This document shows positions 33,291 through 43,279 of a stretch of 64,000 nt of DNA, one piece after another. A model generated the notes under the pieces. The model was not told where the DNA came from, searched no databases, and was given only the letters and a program-made list of their open reading frames with translations. The DNA comes from Cepaea nemoralis (lineage: Eukaryota > Mollusca > Gastropoda > Stylommatophora > Helicidae): assembly GCA_014155875.1 (NCBI GenBank), contig JACEFZ010027955.1:26001-90000 (forward strand), read 5' to 3'. The position numbers and the translations under genes were made by a program. The stretch's first letter is position 1, and every line of letters starts with the position of its first letter.

Positions 33291-33694
33291 TATTATTAGA
33301 TTATTGTTTCATTGACATAATGGTTTCTACAAGTCGTATTTGTTGACATTAGCACCTTTGGGAGGTTCAAGAAAGGCTATTCTAAATCTCCAAGGTGCTC
33401 CAATATAAATACAATAAAATATAATACGAAACAAATTGAAATCTTGTCAATAACTAGAAATGGAAATCATATGGAATAACCAAATGCCAATTCTAATAGC
33501 GCAGAACTACAAAATATGATGAAATTAAACGAAAATAAATCAGTGAAATCCATTTTAAGACCAAATATATAGGTTCATAAAAGTAGCATACTATTTGTTT
33601 AATTAAACAATAGAAAGAGGTATAATCAGTTTCAAATAATGGACTCATGATTTGTGGTAATTATAATGAGTCTAAAAAGTTTTAATTTCTCCAC
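33291..33694. other. Intron sequence, no element recognised
   Basis: AT-rich; includes the start of the U12 intron on the minus strand. Confidence 0.5.
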
Positions 33695-33705
33695 AAAAAG
33701 GATAT

Positions 33706-34147
33706 TTGTACTCCGCAACTTGTATACAAAATTTGCGAATAGGGTTATTTAATGTCATGCAGAACAGGGCCCTTGCTGGGCGGACATTTTGGTTCAGCTG
33801 TTTCCTCATGTTTGCACGCTTCCTGACAGTGGCTGCCCCTTGTGCGGCTGCTAAAGCAGTGCTCCAGCCAGAGCTCAGGGCTCTTCCAGATTCGGTTGTC
33901 GTAAGGTTAAGACCATCAACCACCGATGCCACAGCTGTTGTGTTGTGGGCGACTATTGGTCTGAATCCACCACCACCGCCGCCGCCTCCACTGCCGCCAC
34001 CACTGCCGCCTCCTCCGCTGTCTGGTTCCTTTCCACTATGAACTCCTCCAGCTGCTTGGAAAGGCGTGTTAAGAGCTCCACCGGAACTTTGTCCCCCACC
34101 TCCTCCAGAGTCCCTGCTGTGACCAGTTGGCTGGTCATAGTGGACCC
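33706..34147 (-). CDS. Cav1: Voltage-gated L-type calcium channel alpha-1 subunit, N-terminal cytoplasmic exon
   Basis: Internal coding exon of 442 nt, phase 1 in and phase 2 out. It encodes a glycine-rich stretch (GGGGSGGGSGGGGGGGG), then SGWSTALAAAQ, a basic stretch with TVRKRANMRKQ, and finally RPARALFCMTLNNPIRKFC and IQVAEYK. The final block is the highly conserved sequence just before transmembrane segment IS1 of calcium channel alpha-1 subunits (vertebrate Cav1.2 has RPPRALLCLTLKNPIRRAC followed by ISIVEWK), and the EYK variant is usual in invertebrate Cav1. The acceptor is an ordinary pyrimidine tract ending CCACAG at 34148. The 3' end is not a GT site: the exon stops two bases into a lysine codon and is followed by ATATCCTTT, a U12-type donor. 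The protein forms the pore of a plasma-membrane Ca2+ channel; this part is cytoplasmic. The preceding exon with the start codon was not found. Known family similarity is from memory, not from a search. Confidence 0.92.
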
Positions 34148-34213
34148 CTGTGGAATAAAAAGAACATACCATGTAGGTATTACACTGTAAATATAAATGA
34201 AAATGCATAAGTG

Positions 34214-35163
34214 TCTGCGGAAAATGCAAAGAAAATCATGGACAGACAGATACACCGATGAGCAAGTCCTGCAACAAACAGATGAAAACCGTAAACTGAT
34301 GAGCATGTTGTACAATAAACAGATGAAATCAGTAAACTGATGAGCATGTTGTACAATAAACAGATGAAATCCGTAAACTGATGAGCAAGTCTTACAACAA
34401 CAGATGAAAACCGTAAACTGATGAGCATGTTGTACAATAAACAGATGAAATCAGTAAACTGATGAGCATGTTGTACAATAAACAGATGAAATCAGTAAAC
34501 TGATGAGCATGTTGTACAATAAACAGATGAAATCAGTAAACTGATGAGCATGTTGTACAATAAACAGATGAAATCAGTAAACTGATGAGCATGTTGTACA
34601 ATAAACAGATGAAATCCGTAAACTGATGAGCAAGTCTTACAACAACAGATGAAAACCGTAAACTGATGAGCTAGTCTTACAACAACAGATGAAAACCGTA
34701 AACTGATGAGCAAGTCTTACAACAACAGATGAAAACCGTAAACTGATGAGCTAGTCTTACAACAACAGATGAAAACCGTAAACTGATGAGCAAGTCTTAC
34801 AACAACAGATGAAAACCGTAAACTGATGAGCAAGTCTTACAACAACAGATGAAAACCGTAAACTGATGAGCAAGTCTTACAACAAACAGATGAAAACCGT
34901 AAACTGATTACAGAAATTAGACGTGGACAGTCTACATCTTTTCGACACGTTATGAGATTAAATAAAATGGAAAACATGGTGACAACTGGCATGTTCGATG
35001 AGAAAAGAACACGATGAAGGCAGAGAAGTAAATATCTGGACAACTTGGCCACGTGGTATGGCGGAGACAAGAACATTGAGTTGATACACGGCTCTGCTGA
35101 TCGTGTGAGATGGCGAAACATGACCTCCCAAGCTTATCGGCATGGCACGTGATGATGATGATA
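34214..35163 (+). mobile_element. LINE family 1, 3' region with internally amplified segment
   Basis: Begins KMQRKSWTDRYTDEQVLQQ and ends VRWRNMTSQAYRHGT with a GAT tail at 35150-35162. Between them a 40-41-bp piece of the reading frame (DEQVLQQTDENRKL region) is repeated about 16 times. It lies about 66 bp upstream of the Cav1 exon acceptor at 34148. Confidence 0.88.
34257..34908 (+). repeat. 40/41-bp minisatellite derived from LINE coding sequence, about 16 units
   Basis: Two unit types: CAGATGAAAACCGTAAACTG with ATGAGCAAGTCTTACAACAA (40 bp), and CAGATGAAATCAGTAAACTG with ATGAGCATGTTGTACAATAAA (41 bp). A block of the second type lies in the left half; the right half alternates GAGCAAGTC and GAGCTAGTC. 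The first and last units match other LINE family 1 copies (11786, 63720). Confidence 0.92.
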
Positions 35164-35206
35164 CATACATAAGAAGAAAAGTACCCTAAAGACTAAATGT
35201 CATGGC

Positions 35207-35511
35207 AGACCCGACCAGACACTAAACCTTAGCCGGTAGCTGGTCTAGAATCGAAGCTTCGATAGACGGACAGTTAGAGAATTGCTTTGCTGATCCTGGA
35301 GCTTGTCTTGTTTCAGATGTATTGTGTTATCTTTCCTCTGGAGTAAATTAGGCAGGCTGAGATAGGGATCATGCTGCATGGGCAACACATGGTCTCCACA
35401 ATTCAGCCTAGGCTTTTGCTATGGATACGTTATTATGCCCTTTTCCCCCTTTTATTTTGAAGCACAAAGTAGCAAACTATTGCCTGATAAAACATCAAGG
35501 TGCCGGTACAG
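35207..35511 (-). repeat. Dispersed repeat D, copy 3
   Basis: The complement shares GAGGAAAGATAACACAATAC, GATCAGCAAAGCAATTCTCT and CGAAGCTTCGATTCTAGACC with copy 2. It has no expanded microsatellite. Confidence 0.8.
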
Positions 35512-35644
35512 CACATGAGAATACTCTACACTTAATTTAAGAATTGACGCCAAAGCACTAGGGACATTCACACACTTGCTTCGTTCTGCTCTTCAACAGC
35601 CACTGTAGAGTTTCCATACTGATTCTTGTTTTTTTTTTTTTTGT
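35512..35644. other. No gene seen
   Basis: Short stretch with GGGACATTCACACACTTGC, similar to 36210 and 38385. Confidence 0.4.
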
Positions 35645-35895
35645 TATTAATTGCATATCCTCTTTATAGGACATCGCTGTCAACACCAGCATTTTACTGC
35701 TGTTGTTGATTTCTTGGCAAGTTTACGTTCAGTAGTTTGCCATTGCTTTCTAAACGACCGGCTCCCATACTAATTCGTTAAAACCCAGTGCGACGCGATC
35801 TTCTGCCAAATCGATCGCAGCTGTGTTTCGAACGCAGGTAAGCGGGCTCAAGAATCGTGTCCGTAGGTCCTTAGCCACGGAGCCTGTCATACTGA
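35645..35895 (-). repeat. SINE A copy
   Basis: TTGCATATCCTCTTTATAGG, AGTAGTTTGCCATTGCTTTC, CAGCTGTGTTTCGAACGCAG (B-box complement), TAGGTCCTTAGCCACGGAGC (head). Nearly full length. Confidence 0.88.
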
Positions 35896-36261
35896 TTCTA
35901 CCAGTAGCAACTTGAATAGCAGTCCGCCTTAATATTCATTTACGCACTATCTTCCAGGCTTTCTAGTTACTTCCTTCTGCGCCAGTCTTTTCAGACATGG
36001 TGACTCCGTGTGAAGCTGCACTCTCTATAAGGTCCCAGAAAACTTTCATAAAACATCACGCAATCACAACCTCACACGAGAGGGGCTGGGCAGAGTATGA
36101 GGCTAAACTGTATGACTATACTTGTGTTGTTGTTGTTGTCGTTAGCGTTGTTGAGTTGAGTTGTTTTGAGTCGAGTCAAGAAGCAACATCACAGCACTCG
36201 TGACATTCCCATACGCGCTCCAACTTCATCTGCAACAATCAGCTAATATTCCCAACACTAA
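35896..36261. other. No gene; short GTT run
   Basis: GTTGTTGTTGTT at 36126-36138. ACATCACAGCACTCGTGACA at about 36187 resembles 38372. Confidence 0.45.
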
Positions 36262-36508
36262 TGGTTACAGTGCCGTCTCCATGGCAAAGGCTTACGGACG
36301 CGATTTGTAAGACCACTTACCCACGTTCGAAACACAGCTGTGACCGATTTGTGCAGCAGGCCATGTCGCGTTGTGTTACAACGTGCTGGCATGGGAGCCG
36401 GTCGTTTAGAAAGCAATGGCAAACTACTGAACGTAAAACTTGCCAAGAAATCAACAGCAGCTGAAAAATGATGGTGTTGACTACTGCCTTCTGTAAGGAT
36501 ATGCAAAA
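36262..36508 (+). repeat. SINE A copy
   Basis: CCGTCTCCATGGCAAAGGCT (head), CCCACGTTCGAAACACAGCT (B-box), GGTCGTTTAGAAAGCAATGG, CTTCTGTAAGGATATGCAAAA. Confidence 0.88.
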
Positions 36509-36790
36509 CAATGCAGCTTAGTATGCATACCTTTACGGACGCAGCAGAAACCCACATTTTTTGGCTCTTCGTGATTCCAGGCAGTTACGTTCAGTACTTG
36601 CCAAGCTTCTGCGTACCTACTATTACATTAAAAAAACGCTTCGAACGCGGTATGCGGGATTGTCTGTGCGAACGCGGTGTGAGCCGCTATCAGCTTCAAA
36701 CGCACGCGACGATTTGTGCAGCAGAACGTGCTTATAACATGTTGATGGGAAGCGGTCGTATCAGTGGCAATGCAACACTAACGTAAACTG
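36509..36790 (+). repeat. SINE A-like rearranged sequence
   Basis: Contains pieces in unusual order: CTTTACGGACGCAGCAGAAA, CGTTCAGTACTTGCCAAG, CGCTTCGAACGCGGTATGCG, ACGATTTGTGCAGCAGAACG, GGGAAGCGGTCGTATCAGTG. It follows the 36262-36508 copy directly. Confidence 0.5.
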
Positions 36791-36958
36791 ACTAGTACAT
36801 TCAAGCACAAAAATTTGTTGCACACTTCAAGGAGCAAATAAAAAACAATGTGGGCTTGATTGCGTCCGTACTCTCGTGCGGCGAAGCGTTCAGCAAACCA
36901 AACCTCACCACGCACATTAACACGTGAAGACCAGTGTACTTAATGTTGCACTCCAGAG

Positions 36959-37363
36959 CAATGTCTCACCGGGAATTCCTTCCCCCCCCCACCCCAGGGG
37001 AATTTTAGGGTTTCCAGGGGGGGGGGGGGGGGGGGGGGGGGGAATTAAGATTATTTCAAGATCGCATTAATGAGAACAAGTTACTTGTTATTGTTTTTCC
37101 CTCTAAATTTTACGGCTCTGTACTTCTCGCCTTAATGAAATTCGTTTTATAACGTAAGTAGACCCGCAAATCACGTTTTATGTAAATGTCTAGACTTGTT
37201 CTAGTATGTGTTATTAAATTTAGCTTCCATTTTTATGTATACTGTGTTTAAGGGTGGGGGTAGGGGTATTTTTAGGGAGAAAATTCTAAGAGGGGGGGGG
37301 GGGAATGACGCTCTGAACATATGGTAAAGGGGGGCATGGGCCAAAGAAGGTTGAGAACCACTG
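36959..37363 (-). mobile_element. hAT-type MITE, copy 1, 8-bp target duplication
   Basis: The right end GGTTGAGAACCACTG is a canonical hAT terminal repeat; the left end CAATGTCTCACC is eroded. Flanks CTCCAGAG (36951-36958) and CTCTAGAG (37364-37371) match at 7 of 8. Interior: poly-G run 37017-37042, G run 37297-37308, and sequence shared with 39373-39845. No transposase. Confidence 0.87.
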
Positions 37364-37371
37364 CTCTAGAG

Positions 37372-37834
37372 TCTTTCCGGTGTTGATATGCTGTGTTTTC
37401 CGTAATTGTCTTCTGTAAAGCTGCAACACTAATGCTGCCCGGTGTGGTCTGGTATTGTGCCCATCTGGTTTTCCTCTGAGAAATGAGTGTCGGCCAGATC
37501 CTCTGGTCACCGCCTGCTGTTCAATTTTCTCCAGACCATGATACCATTTCTTCCTCCACACTATTCACGTGATCACAAAGGACATTGACCACAACTGCCC
37601 TATCGTGCACTAATACACCACCAAGCGGTACTGACCAGTCAGTCTGTCAGCCTATGTCGTTTCCCAACACACCAACATGTCCTTGGGTAAAGAACCACTT
37701 GATGCTCCATATCTTCTACTTTTCAATTGAAGTGTGCCACTAAGCACGAAGCAAGCCTATCATCACCCTTCTCTGTAAGTCCGTTACAATCACTACATGC
37801 GTGTCCTGTTTGTCCTCAACCCAGACGTTTGTCC
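37372..37834 (-). mobile_element. LINE family 7 RNase H fragment, copy 1
   Basis: On the minus strand: QGHVGVLGNDI (RNase H-type H.G..GN), then WSVPLGGVLVHDRAVVVN, CDHVNSVEEEM, GGDQRIWPTLISQRKTR. It is colinear with the copy at 38400-38860. LINEs that carry RNase H (I/R1-like groups) use this motif. Eroded. Confidence 0.68.
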
Positions 37835-38270
37835 AGAGGTAGGCAAGAAGGAGATGCGAAAAACACGGGGCAAGTGAGATGAAAATAAAGACAAGAAAAT
37901 AATAGATAACATAAATCTACCACATTGCATGAGAAAACGACCGTCTTAATTTCAGGTAAATCCATATCTGACATATTTTAGCAAGATTTTATTGTGAAAT
38001 ATTTGACCTCATATTCTCATAGCATGAACGGTACGCACCTCAAGTGCCCAGTACTTCACCCCCTCCCCTCCCCGCCCTACCCCTACACCCCCCCCCCCCC
38101 CCCCCAATAGGTTAGTTGACTGATTTCTTGACAGTTTCTGTTTTAGAATAGGACTTTTTGAACGTATGTGACAATTTTGGACTGTTCGTCATCTTCACAA
38201 GTTGTTTTGTGAGAAGAAATTGAAGCATGAAACTGTCTCTTAAATATTAGCTGCCGATGAAAGTAAAATC
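37835..38270. repeat. Dispersed repeat G, copy 1
   Basis: Similar to 40245-40645: GGCAAGAAGGAGATGCGAAA, TTCAGGTAAATCCATATCTG, TTAGCAAGATTTTATTGTG, TTTTGTGAGAAGAAATTGA. Contains a C run at 38090-38105. Unclassified. Confidence 0.72.
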
Positions 38271-38399
38271 ATGCACTGTGTTTGAAACCGTTTTTCTAAA
38301 TTAAACAAGCATACAGTTTGCAACAACAGTTGCATATAAACATAATATAATTGAGTTGCGCCAAGAACAAACATCACATCACTCGGGACGTTCCCGTAT

Positions 38400-38860
38400 G
38401 TGCTCCGTCCTCATTTACAACAGCCAGCGAAGAGTTCCATTACTAAGTGTACCTTTAGACGTCTGATTATGTGTCTAACTGGCCTTTCATTGCAGTTTTC
38501 AATGTCGGTCAGATCCTCTGGTCACTCCCTGCAGCAGCATTCTCGCCAAGCCGTGATGATCTATCTGTTATTCTGCACCTATACACGTGATTCCAAAATG
38601 CCCCACCCACATCTACATTCTCATGCATCAATACCCCACCATGGGGTGCAGACCCAACCAATCTGCCCGCCTGCTCGTTTCCCACCACACCAGCATGTCC
38701 TGGGGGGGGGGGGGGGGGGGGGGGATCCAACAGGTGCTCTCTATGTTTGATTGTTGAATGGAATCCTGCCACTCTACCCGAAACATACCTGTCTTCACCT
38801 TTCTCATCATACTTTGTGAATCCATTATGAGTCTGTTACAACCACGACGCGCGTGTGCTG
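38400..38860 (-). mobile_element. LINE family 7 RNase H fragment, copy 2, split by poly-G
   Basis: The minus frame 38509-38772 reads GHAGVVGNEQAGRLVGSAP, the HAG..GNE.AD.LA signature of ribonuclease H, then HGGVLMHENVDVGGAFWNHV and DQRI. A G/C run (38702-38724) replaces the residues just before GHAG. Confidence 0.75.
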
Positions 38861-39372
38861 TTTTTACATAATACTATAAGTTAACCAGAAAAAAAAAGAA
38901 GTTGTTTTGTAAACAAGATAACATTAGCAGAACAGCAACATCAGATTCACAAACTGAAGCAAGAAAAGAAACCTGCGAAGAAAGAGAAAAACAGAAGAAG
39001 AGCTAGACAAATCGCTACACAAGAATAAGTTTAAACAGAAGCCACAATCAATATGGTGCATGATTTATTGTCTGACATATTTTGCTGCATCTCGTCGGGT
39101 GCGTACTGCAGAGTTATATATTGTTTGAAATGAATAATACTTCAGCTGAAATAATTAAAACACATAGTAACAGGTAGTGTTCGAAGGTGGCACATCTTTT
39201 ATCCCCACTGTAATTTCAAATTTAGCACGAACTCTTTTCTATTTGCCCAAACCAGTTTTGAACCTCCTAACTGCTAACTCCTCACTACACTAGAGCAATC
39301 GTTTACTGTACGTCGAATACAGTACACAAAACGCTTCTTCACTTTTCAAGGTATAGTCGTATTTTATTAGAG
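38861..39372. repeat. Repeat E copy 2 at 39055-39335
   Basis: GCATGATTTATTGTCTGACA, GCTGCATCTCGTCGGGTGCG and CGTTTACTGTACGTCGAATA parallel 18370-18640. Nothing else recognised. Confidence 0.6.
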
Positions 39373-39845
39373 CAGTGATTCTCAACCTTTTTTGGCCCGT
39401 GCCCCCCTTCACCATATCTTTTGAACGTCATCCCCCTCCCCCCTTTTCGTATTTCCTACCTAAAATATTGGCTCGTGCCCCCCTTCACCATATTTTCAGA
39501 ACGTCATTACCCCCTTTCGTATTTCCTACCTAAAAGTCCCGCCCCTCCCCTACACAGTATACGTAATAATGGAAGCTAAATTTAATAGCACATGCTAAAA
39601 CAAGTCTAGACGTCCACATAAATCCACATAAAACATGATTTTTGGGTCTACTTACTTTATAAATTGAATTTTAGAAGGCTGAGACGTACAGAACCATACA
39701 GTATGAAGGTAAAAACAATATCAAGTAATAGGTTCTTGTATTAACGCGATCTTGAAATAATCTTAATCCCCCCCCCCCCCCCGAAAACCCTAAAATTCCC
39801 CCCTGGGGGGAGGGGGGTGAATTCCCCACTGGTTGAGAACCACTG
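39373..39845 (+). mobile_element. hAT-type MITE, copy 2, 8-bp target duplication
   Basis: Ends CAGTGATTCTCAACC and GGTTGAGAACCACTG are inverted repeats. Target duplication TATTAGAG (39365-39372) and TTTTAGAG (39846-39853), 7 of 8. C-rich runs near both ends; internal CTAAATTTAATAGCACATGC and TGGGTCTACTTACTTTATAA are shared with 61133-61552. Confidence 0.92.
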
Positions 39846-39853
39846 TTTTAGAG

Positions 39854-40099
39854 GTTGGGAAATCGACGAAGACGGTGTTTTATAGCCTTGCGGTGCAGGC
39901 ATTGCTGGATACTGATTAACTATCTCTTTCACCCACACTGGTATATGCACTGCCGCTCGATGAAAGAAAAATGTATATGTAGCAAGAAGGAGGGCTGGGG
40001 AGTGGAGGGGTTAAAGGCAAGAAGTCGAATTAATCACATAAGGTTTAACACTATATGGTTTGGTTTCTCTTCTCCAAGCGCTTGTTGAAAGCGCCCCAC
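39854..40099. other. No gene seen
   Basis: Unclassified spacer. Confidence 0.4.
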
Positions 40100-40244
40100 G
40101 GTGTATTAGCAACGTAGGTTTAAGTGACGATGTCCATGGGTCTCCGGAAACAACGGTACCGCTGAACCGAATGACGGAGTCTGAATATGAACCCCACAAC
40201 TTTCGGAGTATCAGGCTAGTGGTTTGGCCACGGAGACTCTCGAG
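40100..40244 (-). repeat. SINE D copy
   Basis: The complement has CTCCGTGGCCAAACCACTAG (A-box region), GTGGGGTTCATATTCAGACT (B-box) and CGTCATTCGGTTCAGCGGTA. Confidence 0.72.
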
Positions 40245-40645
40245 TACGAAGAGGCAGGCGAGAAGGAGATGTGAAGGACATGGGAGTGAGTGAAATGAAA
40301 ATAAATACAAAAAAAATCAATAGATAAAAGAAATCACCTTGAAGACTTACATTACATCAGAGAACGACCGTCTAAATGTCAGGTAAATCCATCTCTGACA
40401 CATTTTAGCAAGATTGTATTGTGAAATACTTGACCTCTTATAGCATGAGTAGTACGCCCTCAAGTACTCCATACTTCAGGCAATTGCAGATGTTTTTCAT
40501 AGATTAACTGATTCATTTCTGGAAAATTTCTGCTTTAGAATAGCAATCCTGAAGCTCGGCAGCACTCCTGACTCTTCACTGTCGTCAAAGGTTGTTGTGT
40601 GAGAAGAAATTGACAATATTGAAAGGGTAATGTTCCTGCTTATAT
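40245..40645. repeat. Dispersed repeat G, copy 2
   Basis: Second copy of the 37835-38270 sequence in the same orientation: GGCGAGAAGGAGATGTGAAG, GTCAGGTAAATCCATCTCTG, TTGTGTGAGAAGAAATTGAC. Confidence 0.72.
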
Positions 40646-40910
40646 GAATAGTCTTGCAACACTGCATTTTGGGAAATTCCGAAGCGTGTATTTAAAACAA
40701 TCGCTTTGAAACCTCTTCTTCTTCTGCGTTCGCCCGGAATGTTGTTCTAGACGTAATTGCGTTGTGTCTGTTTAAATCGAGGACAGCGATATTTGAACCT
40801 TTCTGCAGACCCATCCGACTTCTTCAGGCATTCGTTGACCTGGTTACCTTCCCGGGGCATTGAAGCTTCTTAAGCTATTGTATAAACAGCAAAGCTTCCA
40901 GCATATATAT
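40646..40910. other. No gene seen
   Basis: Unclassified spacer. Confidence 0.4.
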
Positions 40911-41010
40911 CCTACTAGCTGACCCGGCCCGGCTTCGCCCAGTCCTTTTTGGGGAGCATCTCATTTAATTCATATAAGTAGTCATATAAGTTCCTGTTCC
41001 CGTTACCGAC

Positions 41011-41051
<41 letters not shown>

Positions 41052-41169
41052 GACCCGGCCCGTCTTCGCACAACACCTGGTGGGGAGCATCTCATTTAAA
41101 TTATATAAGTAGTCATATAAGATCCCGTTCCCGACTATCTGTCTGACTGTTTGTCTGTCTTGGGTAAAT

Positions 41170-43185
41170 GTAGGAGGGAGGAGGAAGAGGGAGGTGGAGG
41201 AGGGAAGAGGAGGGAGGAGGAGGGAGGAGACAGGAGGAGTAGGGAGGAATAGGAGGGAGGAGGAGAGATTAGGAGGAGGGAGGAGTAGGGTGGAGGAGGA
41301 GGCGAGGAGGAGGGAGGAGGAAGAGGGAGGAGGAGGGAGAAGGAGGGAGGAGGAGAAGGGAGCAGGAGGAGGAGAGGGAGGAGGAGGAGAGGGAGGAGGA
41401 GGGAGGAGGAGGAGAGAGTAGGAGGAGGGAGGAGGCGGAGGGAGAAGGAAGAGGGAGGAGGGAGAAGGAGGAGAAGGAGGGAGGAGGGGAGGAGGAGGAG
41501 GGAGGAGGAGGAATGTGAAGGGAGGAGGAGGGAGGAGGAGGAGGAGGGAGGCGGAGAGAGGAGGAGGAGGGAGGAGGAGGAAGAGGGAGGAGGAGGAATG
41601 TGAAGGGAGGAGGAGGGAGGAGGTAGAGGGGGAGGAGGAGGAGGAGGTAGAGGGGGGAGGAGGAGGCGGAGAGGGAGGAGGAGGAAGGAGGAGGAGGGAA
41701 GAGGAAGAAGGAGGAGGAGGGAGGAGGAGTGATGAGGAGGAGGGAGGAGGGGTGATGAGGAGGGAGGAGGAGGAGGGAGGAGGAGAGAGGAGGAGGAGGG
41801 AGGAGGAGGGAGAGGGAGGAGGAGGAATGTGAAGGGAGGAGGAGGGAGGAGGTAGAGGGAGGAGGAGGAGGAGGAGTGAGGAGGAGGAGAGGAAGGAGGA
41901 GGGAGGAAGAAGGAGGAGGGAGAAGGAGGGATGAGGAGGAGGAGGGAGGAGGAGGAAGAGGGAGGAGGAGGAATGTGAAGGGAGGAGGAGGTAGAGGGAG
42001 GAGGAGGAGGGAGGAGGAGAAGGGAGGAGGAGGAAGAGGGAGGAGGAGGAATGTGAAGGGATGAGGAGGGAGGAGGTAGAGGGAGGAGGAGGAGGGAGGA
42101 GGAGAGGAAGGAGGAGGAAGGAGGAGGAGGAGGAGGGAGGAAGAAGGAGGAGGGAGAAGGAGGGATGAGGAGGAGGAGGGAGGAGGAGGAAGAGGGAGGA
42201 GGAGGAATGTGAAGGGAGGAGGAGGGATAGGGAGGAGGGGGAGGGGAAGAGGAAGAGGGTAGGAGGAAGAGTGGAGAGGAGGAGGGAGGAGGTAGAGGGA
42301 CGAGGAGGAGGGAGGAAAAGGGAGGAGGGAGGAGGAGGGAGGAGGAGGGAGGAGGTAGGAGGAGGAGGAAGAGGGTGGAGGAGGGAGGAGAAGGAAGGAG
42401 GAGGAAGAAGGAGGAGGAAGAGGGAGGAGGAGGATGGAGGAGGGAGAGGGAGGAAAAGGGAGGAAGGAGGAGGAAGAGGGAGGAGGAGGAAGAGGGAGGA
42501 GGAGGAGGGAGAGGGAGGAGGGGAAGAGGAAGAGGGTAGGAGGAGGAGGAGGGGAGAGGAGGAGAAGAAGGGAGAAGGAGGGAGGAGGAGAAGGAGGAGG
42601 AGGGAGGAGGAGGGGAGAGGAGGAGGGAGGAGGCAGAGGGAGAAGAAGGAAGGAGGAGGAGGAAGGAGGGAGAGGAAAGAGGGAGAATGAGGAGGGGAGG
42701 AAGGAAAGGGAGGTGGAAGAGGAGGAGGAAGGAGGAGGAAAGAGGTAGGGGGAGGAGGAGGTAGAGGGAGGAGGAGGAAGGAAAGGGAGGAGGAAGAGGA
42801 GGAGAGGGAGGAGGAGGAGGTAGAGGGAGGAGGAGGGAGGAGGTAGGAGGAGGAAGAGGGAAGAGGGAGAAGAAGGGAGAAGGAGGAGGGAGGATGATGA
42901 GGGAGAAGGAGGCAGGAGGAGGAGGAGTGAGGCAGGATGAGGAGGAGGGATGAGGAGGGAGAGGGAGGAGGAGGGAAGATGAGGGAGGAGGGGGGAGGAG
43001 GCGGAGGGAGTATGAGGGAGGAGGATGGAGGAGGAGGGGAGAGGAAGAGGGAGAAGGAAGAGGGAGAAGGAGGAGGGAGGAGGAGGGAGGAGAAGGGAGA
43101 GGGATGAGAGGGAGGAGGAAGAGGAGGAGGGTGGAGGGAGGAGGTAGAGGGAGGAGGAGGGAGGAGAAGAGAGGAGGAGAGAGTT
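41170..43185. repeat. 2-kb GGA-rich purine tract
   Basis: Almost exclusively A and G on the plus strand (GGAGGAGGAGGGAGGAGGA motifs), with rare T or C. Larger blocks repeat, for example GAGGAATGTGAAGGGAGGAG at about 41510, 41595, 41823, 41969, 42047 and 42205. It reads as Ser/Pro/Leu runs on the minus strand (745 codons open) and Arg/Glu/Gly runs on the plus strand. Confidence 0.96.
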
Positions 43186-43279
43186 CGCCATTCCGAATTC
43201 ATACTCGTCTAGTTCTTCCCTTCTACACGACTGTAGATAACTTCCTTACACATAAAAAGATGAATTGTTATTGATATTG

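Larger units (their letters stand above)
31619..33705 (-). other. U12-type AT-AC intron of the Cav1 gene
   Basis: This 2,087-nt intron begins ATATCCTTTTT (33705 downward), the textbook U12 AT-AC 5' splice site, and ends CCCTAC at 31619. Upstream of the acceptor is TTCCTTGAA, one base off the U12 branch-site consensus TTCCTTRAY, with the branch adenosine about 11-12 nt before the AC end, in the range required by the minor spliceosome. Splicing joins AA to A to restore a lysine codon in a conserved position. Minor introns at this point, just before IS1, are documented in voltage-gated Na and Ca channel genes (recalled). The intron holds a LINE family 1 fragment (32056-32436), an AT microsatellite (32445-32521) and a LINE family 5 fragment (32590-33290). 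Confidence 0.88.

Noticed and set aside
40965..43202. 745- and 640-codon Ser/Pro/Leu minus frames
   Set aside because: Translation of the GGA-rich purine tract; no stop is possible in most phases of such sequence.
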